Of a stretch of 64,000 nt of DNA, positions 58,471-64,000 are shown in pieces (position 1 is the stretch's first letter; every line of letters begins with the position of its first letter). This DNA is from Sinonovacula constricta. Lineage: Eukaryota > Mollusca > Bivalvia > Cardiida > Solecurtidae. A model generated the notes under the pieces. That model saw only the letters and a list, made by a program, of their open reading frames with translations, did not search any database and was not told the DNA's origin. The translations under genes were made by a program, and so were the position numbers. The stretch covers positions 29,252,008 through 29,316,007 of the forward strand of contig CM017572.1 in the NCBI GenBank assembly GCA_007844125.1, written 5' to 3'.

Positions 58471-58689
58471 ACGCAGCTGCCACATGCCTCGGAATTTGGT
58501 TATCGTTACAAAACTGCATCCCTCTTGTACAGTCACCACTAATTTGGTCTACGGCCTTGGTCACATGAACAATAACAGGAATGTACGTTGATTAAAGTTA
58601 TGAATAATTTATTACTCTATGATTAGTAACTTTCAAGAATTGACAAATCAGTACAAAACATGATTAGATGTTAAGGGATTTTATCCCCT

Positions 58690-58990
58690 GTATAATCCCT
58701 AAATGCAAGTAGGTCCTTTTATTTGTTTTACTCGTTTTTTATGCTTGTGCTCTATGTTATGTATCTTGTATGTATATTTACTGTTTTGCTTTGATCATCA
58801 TCAACAAACACTTCCATTTTCTTTATAAATGGCATATCTCTATATTCATTTAAATGGATTTTAAGCTTATATGTATGTAAAAATAAGAAAATTTCACTTT
58901 AATTGCAACATCTACAAAAGAACAGGCGATAAAGTCCAAGAATTCCAACTAAAAGGACCTACCTACTCTTTGGAATACCTCAGATATTAA
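58690..58990. repeat. Dispersed repeat with short inverted ends
   Basis: GTAGGTCCTTTTA at 58709-58721 is inverted as TAAAAGGACCTAC at 58951-58963. It contains TTTGTTTTACTCGTTTTTTA and ATCATCAACAAACACTTCCA, the inverse of segments at 35940-36040 and 10380-10480. Confidence 0.7.
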
Positions 58991-59198
58991 TGAACAAGGG
59001 AGATAATTTCTATATCACCAATGTACCCCATTGTGTAGCTATAGACATGAGAAAATGACTGTCACAATTTTAAGCTTGAAACACAAAGAAAGCCATTAAC
59101 TATTTATAAAAACCAGACTGGAAATGGAATCATTTTTGTTTGATATACCTCGATTAAGTGACCATATATTAATATTATTAATTATTTTTTAATCAATT

Positions 59199-59440
59199 TT
59201 GGCGCCCCTAGTGGTAGAGTCGCCGATTAGTTGTAACACTGACTGCTTAGCCTCTCACCGCGTGGGTTCGAGTCCCGGTTGCGGCGAAGGAATTAATGTG
59301 GGAAGGTCTTCCAGCTGACTTGCGTTGCGCCGGTGGTTCTACCTAGACATTTGTCTAGGGACTTCCTCCACCTAAATAGCTGGACGTCGTTATTATGATC
59401 CTAATTTGTCGCCGCGGTGTATTTCTAAAAACATAAACAA
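59199..59440 (+). mobile_element. SINE-A copy
   Basis: Head GGCGCCCCTAGTGGTAGAGT (A box shortened), B box GTGGGTTCGAGTCCCGG, body CTTCCAGCTGACTTGCGTTG and GGTGGTTCTACCTAGACATT, tail TTTGTCGCCGCGGTGTATTT then A-rich. Confidence 0.9.
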
Positions 59441-59887
59441 AACGCACGTCTTTTTATTGAATGAGGATAGCAATGAAAATAAGTGCAGGCACTTTTGTCC
59501 GTCATTCTTAGTATTGGTATTCCAAATTTACTCATTTGTCTAATCTCATCATTGTTTTTAAAGCAATGTTAACTTTAATACTGTACAAATGAATTCTCTG
59601 CTACCCATTGTATGTTTTCTATGCCGAAATCTACCATATCTACCATTCATCAGTAAACAGCGACTACTTCCCAATTTCTGAAAACTAAGTTAAAACCTTC
59701 CCATTACAAGAGTTTTCTCTTTTCGCAGTTGTTGAACAATATGGAGACGCAATATTCCAGCAGTAAACACGCACATAAGCTGCCATTAAGTTGGGAATAT
59801 GATTAAAAGGAGGCGATAAATTAGAACATGAAGAGTATTAACATCGCCTAGCAATCAATAAGGATGTCGTTTGTGCCGCTAACACCA
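59441..59887. other. Spacer, nothing recognised
   Basis: No feature supported. Confidence 0.35.
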
Positions 59888-60035
59888 GTCGGAACACCTC
59901 GGATAATTCACGAATCATCTCTCGGATGTATGTAGGTAGTCGGATTACCTCGGCCATTTTTCTAAATTATACTTCTTTTGTGACAGACGCCAACACAAAG
60001 ATGGAAACTCGGATGACTGCTCACTATAGTACCAA
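59888..60035 (-). mobile_element. Fam-M MITE fragment
   Basis: AGTCGGAACACCTCGGATAA, CATCTCTCGGATGTATGTAG, GTGACAGACGCC and CTCACTATAGTACC; the remainder is missing. The missing half resembles what is found alone at 60770-61025, so one element may have been split by the 0.7 kb between them. Confidence 0.82.
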
Positions 60036-60769
60036 TCTCATTAAAATCATATCCTAATTTCCCTCATCTACTGTCCGTGATTAGGATCTGACTACATCGC
60101 ATAAGAGGTCGTGTCAAAATGACCTTTGTGTAATTGAATATGCATAGACAAGTGCCCGTATTTCGACCAATGCAATCGCTCCTTTCAAAACTACTATAGA
60201 ATCCTTCCCGATACAGCAGTCAACACATACCACTTTTTAAACCGCTGAATCAGTTATCCTTTCTATTGGCATGCATTAATTTTTACACATTTTGTTCAAT
60301 CAACAATTTATCTATCGGTATCTACCATAACATTTCATAATTCCATTTTTAAGTAGAATACGAAAGGATTTTCAACGCAACCCACTGCGAAAACGCTTTC
60401 GTTATCCGCCATGACAATTGCAGCGAGCGAGTTGTGAATGTATTTACCAGTGTTACTAAAATAAGGATTTCTAGTTCAAAACTTCTTTTTGTTGGATGGT
60501 TTATACATATTTGTAGAGGTTATATATGTCTCTTTTGAAATATGTAAAGTTAAGTTTAAGAATGTGTGTAGATTGCATGCAATCACGAGTTAAACGCGAC
60601 CCTTTACCATTAAAATTTTATAGCGTGTAGAACGTTGCTCGCAGTATACCACAAGATTTTGTTGCCGAGAATTTCATTGGCTACTGAAAAGGTCAATTTG
60701 AGGTGAACCGTAATGGGAAGTCATCAGATCCTATTACGCGTAATACTGGAGCTGATTTTAATGAAATTG
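60036..60769. other. Sequence between two Fam-M halves
   Basis: No inverted ends or coding frame recognised. Its position between complementary Fam-M halves makes it a candidate insertion. Confidence 0.4.
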
Positions 60770-61025
60770 ACTATAGTACGTACGATGCCTGTAAAACTTC
60801 ACTTTGTGGCTGCTTCAAATTTAAATCATCAAAGTTAAATTTACCCGGTAAGCAAAGACACATCTATCAAACGACTCCATTGCTTATATTTTGTGCGAAC
60901 TACATTTTAAGCATATTCTTCCTACTTCCGGCGAACAAAAAGATCGTAATTTCTGTGTCATTGCACCAGATACATCCGAGGGATGATAGTCCCGAGGACG
61001 GAATTACCCGAGGAGTTCCGATTGC
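60770..61025 (-). mobile_element. Fam-M MITE, other half
   Basis: Starts at CTATAGTACGTACGATGCCT, continues through CTACTTCCGGCGAACAAAAA to GGAGTTCCGATTG at 61025. It lacks the first terminal repeat. Confidence 0.85.
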
Positions 61026-61052
61026 CGCTTATACGTTTAGTAATAGCGAAAC

Positions 61053-61333
61053 GGGATGGGATGGGATTAGCCGGCATTTTTGCCGATACTGTGCAGCGAC
61101 ATTTCTATCATTATAGCACAGGGGCACTTATGTGGTGCCCAGGGACTGAACCCGGCCGGTCCATTATACTGACACCGACGACTCAGGCGTAATGCTGTCC
61201 GCTTAGCCCCGAGCGTTAGGAGGGAAGCCACTACTACCAACTTTAAAGTCTTTGGTTTGACCCGGCCGGGGTTTGAACCCACGACCTCCCGATCCGCAAG
61301 CCGACGCTCTACCACCTGAGCTATTGCGGCCGG
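61053..61333 (-). mobile_element. SINE-C insertion with 12-bp target duplication
   Basis: Full SINE-C, minus strand, with A box inverse GCTCTACCACCTGAGCTA and B box GGGTTTGAACCCAC. The 3' tail is an (ATCCC)n-type repeat. TAATAGCGAAAC lies on both sides (61041-61052 and 61334-61345). Confidence 0.95.
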
Positions 61334-61400
61334 TAATAGCGAAACACTGTAATTACAACAGGTAATTACCAGCACAGCTTGAACTGACAGGAAGAATGTC

Positions 61401-61754
61401 TCAAAGTTGTATCCAATCGTTTGGACCAATACTTTTTTCAAATAGTTTACTGTGACTTCAAATTATCCCGCCAATTGCGGTTTATTGGTGACCTGCATCC
61501 ACGTGAAAATTAAAGCAATACACGCTACTTGTTACGACAGAAATGTTTTCCTATTCTCTCCACGCTGCACAGTTGCCTATTTTTAAAATAAGAAAACCAC
61601 GTGACCACTTATTTGTGAGATCATGTTAGATGATCATCCGGGTAATCAACTCTGACCTCGATATCTATTTTTGTCGGCTGAAATCCCCCATCGTGTCTAT
61701 TTATAGATTTGTTACATGATTAGATTTAGGAAAACTGTCGAATACCACATATAA
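61401..61754 (+). mobile_element. Fam-T MITE, diverged
   Basis: TCAAAGTTGTATCCAATCG at the left and GAAAACTGTCGAATACCACA at the right. Core CTCTGACCTCGATATCTATT carries a substitution in the otherwise constant GACGTC. Both TTAA edges are decayed. Confidence 0.82.
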
Positions 61755-62157
61755 GGCAGACATTTAAAAATTAGTCCCAAGATGACTGACAAAGTTGAAA
61801 TCTATGTATGACGTTTCTAGTCTGTTTTGATGTGAATAAATAACTGTACTGTGAATCTTTTTTTTCCTTTTTTTTACGAAAAATGGCGTACAGGAAACGG
61901 CAGAATGACAGGAACATATAGATACATTTTCGATAGAGAAAATGGCGAGGTGTTTCGATTGCCGCGTTCGCTTCAAGTCTTTTAAAAAAAAGCTCAACAG
62001 GTTAGAAATAATTACTTAAATATATTAAGTAAGTAAATGTTCTGAACTTAAACGTAAATTATTTAAAAATTATTATTACTCTCCAAAACAGCTATATTAG
62101 TAGACACATATGTATACCACGTGACAAAAAATGTTGATTGAAGTGTGTTATTAGACA
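61755..62157. other. Spacer, nothing recognised
   Basis: No feature supported. Confidence 0.3.
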
Positions 62158-62205
62158 ATGTATGTTCTTACAAGTCTGAATAAAATTGGTTCTGTTCTGT
62201 TCTAT
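62158..62205 (+). mobile_element. Possible non-LTR retrotransposon 3' tail
   Basis: TTACAAGTCTGAATAAAATT followed by GGTTCTGTTCTGTTCT, the same layout as the minus-strand copy at 23803-23870. Confidence 0.5.
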
Positions 62206-62387
62206 AAAGAACAATCTTTAGTGCTTTGGACATGATATCACACCCAGGCACATTATCAGGACACAGGGCCAATTAGACCCTGTAATGACCATCACTTATG
62301 GAAAGATTGATTTTTCCACCGCCTTTCATCCTCTCAGCTATTTGAAGCATAATGAACGATCGTTACTTGATGTTTCTGTTTTTATAT

Positions 62388-62485
62388 ACATCGCAGCGAC
62401 CAATTATGATCGTTGTAGCGACGTCCAGGTTTTGTAGATGAGCAAGACCCCCAGGCATATGTCCTGGCAGAACCACCGGCGTAGG
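62388..62485 (-). mobile_element. SINE-A 3' fragment
   Basis: CATCGCAGCGACCAATTATG, GCGACGTCCAG, then GGCAGAACCACCGGCG. The head is missing and the 165-bp array follows at once. Confidence 0.85.
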
Positions 62486-63030
62486 ACCTTTATTGTTGTA
62501 CTCGAATGCCAATGTTAAGTTAAACCCGTAACTTTTGAAAGAATAAACTGGATTTTTATTAGTATATTTAGCTTATAAGTACGTATATATACAATGTATG
62601 ATATTAAAAAACTGGTTAATTTCGATTTTGGTTAATATATATTGAATATTTGCAGAGTTATGGCCCTTTGTTGTCGTACTCGAATGTCAATGTTAAGTTA
62701 AATCCGTAACTTTTGAAAGACTAAACTTTTTTTATTCTTATATATAGCTTATAAGTACATGTATATGATATTAAAATACAGGTTTATTTTTATTTTGGTT
62801 AATATATATTGAATATTTGCATAGTTATGGCCCTTTGTTGTCGTACTCGAATGTCAATGTTAAGTTAAATCCGTAACTTTTGAAAGACTAAACCGGATTT
62901 TATTTGTATATATAGCGTATAAGTACATGTATATGATATGAAATACAGGTTAATTTCGATTTTGGTTAATATACATTGAAACTAGCAGAGTTAGTGCCCT
63001 TCCTTGTCGTATTAGACTGTCACGTTTTCG
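62486..63030. repeat. ~165-178 bp tandem repeat, 3-4 copies
   Basis: GTACTCGAATGTCAATGTTA, AATCCGTAACTTTTGAAAGA, TAGCTTATAAGTACATGTAT, TTTTGGTTAATATATATTGA recur with starts near 62486, 62664, 62832 and a degenerate copy near 62997. Confidence 0.93.
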
Positions 63031-64000
63031 TTTTAAATTAATATCTTTAGAAAGGCTCAGCCTTTATTTATGTTCTGCGTGAAAACAGTTAATATATATA
63101 TATACAGGTCAAGTTCGTTTTTGGTCACTTTCTACTAAACATCGCTGAGCTGTATGTGTGTGTGATGTTGTTTATTTTTAGTGTTTTGTTGTTGTTTATG
63201 CTGTTGTTGTTTTTGTGTTTTTGTTGTTGTTGTTTTAGATATCTAAACCGAAGTAGTGTACGTAGTTTTAATGTCTGTACCTAAGGGCCAGGGACTGAAA
63301 TCGTATAGTCATAATCTCGGACCGAGGTTCTACCCACTGCCACAAGTGCATGTAATTGACATTTATTTATTAATTAAATTAAACTAATTACGTTCCTTCC
63401 GGGGAATGTTCCCATTTATCAATGCGTCTCTAATTGTTTCTATTATAGTCGCCATTCGGCTTCTACTTTAATTTGAAACTGGAGACTAATTAATAACAAT
63501 TAGAAAATCAGCATGACAACGGATCGTCGCAGTCGCGACCGCCTCAGAATGCCTCAATTGGCGACAACGTCGGTAAATTGTAAACATCACTATATATAGT
63601 TTCCACATCAGTGAAGATCGCTTATTTTGGCAGCCGTCTTTGATGGCAACTTCAAGGGATTTTCAGATGAATTGTTTACAGAAGCGTAAATTTTATTTTA
63701 TATTAATTTCTTCATCTGTGGTTCAGAAAATAAAAGCTACACACCATTGGAAAGCTCTTGAAATGCAAATTTAAAAAAAAAAATATGTTTAAAATTGATA
63801 AATGCACACAGAATTAATACACAGAAATAAATAAAACTATTGGCTCATCCTTAAAACAAAAAAGTGTATCTTTTTCGGTTGCATTTCTTTAACCTTTAAA
63901 ACTATCAAAATATAGTTTTGATATTTAAAATACTTTAAAAAAGCTTTTAAATTTGATATAAAATTCAGTAAAATAGACTGAAATAAAAACACAGTGGTGA
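63031..64000. other. Right-edge spacer
   Basis: AT-rich with TTG triplet-rich stretches near 63165-63235. I see no gene, RNA or family match; anything continuing past the right edge cannot be judged. Confidence 0.35.

Noticed and set aside
57947..58591. 214-codon open frame
   Set aside because: Explained by the 72-bp (24-codon) tandem repeat.
61258..61333. Minus-strand tRNA gene
   Set aside because: Head of SINE-C with a flanking target duplication around the whole SINE.

Overview
The window looks like an accessory, repeat-dominated stretch of an animal nuclear genome, probably a bivalve mollusc. The evidence is indirect: an intron-split gene with standard GT...AG sites, tRNA-headed SINEs, many short inverted-repeat transposons (MITEs), large minisatellite arrays and a fairly AT-rich background. 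There is no prokaryotic gene organisation. The species assignment is inference.

One protein gene is well supported. Exon 1 (12128-12840) and exon 2 (29741-30329) join across a 16.9 kb intron into a 433-residue protein. It carries several copies of a helix plus 'PTxAS.GG' plus 'KDYVYG' module. I do not recognise the family. The only other protein-coding signal is a decayed C-terminal piece of a non-LTR retrotransposon ORF2 (44936-45277).

Layout: 1-5098 is a 36-bp satellite that runs off the left edge. 5.1-12.1 kb holds an 18-bp array, GA and CA microsatellites and MITEs. 12.1-30.3 kb is the gene; its intron is filled with MITEs, SINEs, a tandemly amplified block (15.7-19.2 kb), a 39-bp array broken by a SINE, and a 33-bp array. 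30.4-46.6 kb is a patchwork of nested mobile elements with 13-bp, 30-bp and 79-bp arrays. 46.9-51.8 kb holds four more arrays, including a CpG-rich 32-bp array. 52-64 kb holds further MITEs, SINEs, a 72-bp array and a roughly 170-bp array.

Names used in the entries: Fam-T = MITE with ends TTAAAGGTGGTATCCGACAG and TTAA at both edges. Fam-M = MITE with ends CAATCGGAACWCCTCGG and 9-10 bp target-site duplications (Mutator-like). Fam-G = element with ends CCAGGCGCGTATCT. SINE-A, -B and -C = three tRNA-headed SINE families. Several insertions can be ordered in time because one element sits inside another with an intact target duplication, and for two Fam-M insertions a related uninterrupted sequence is present in this same window.
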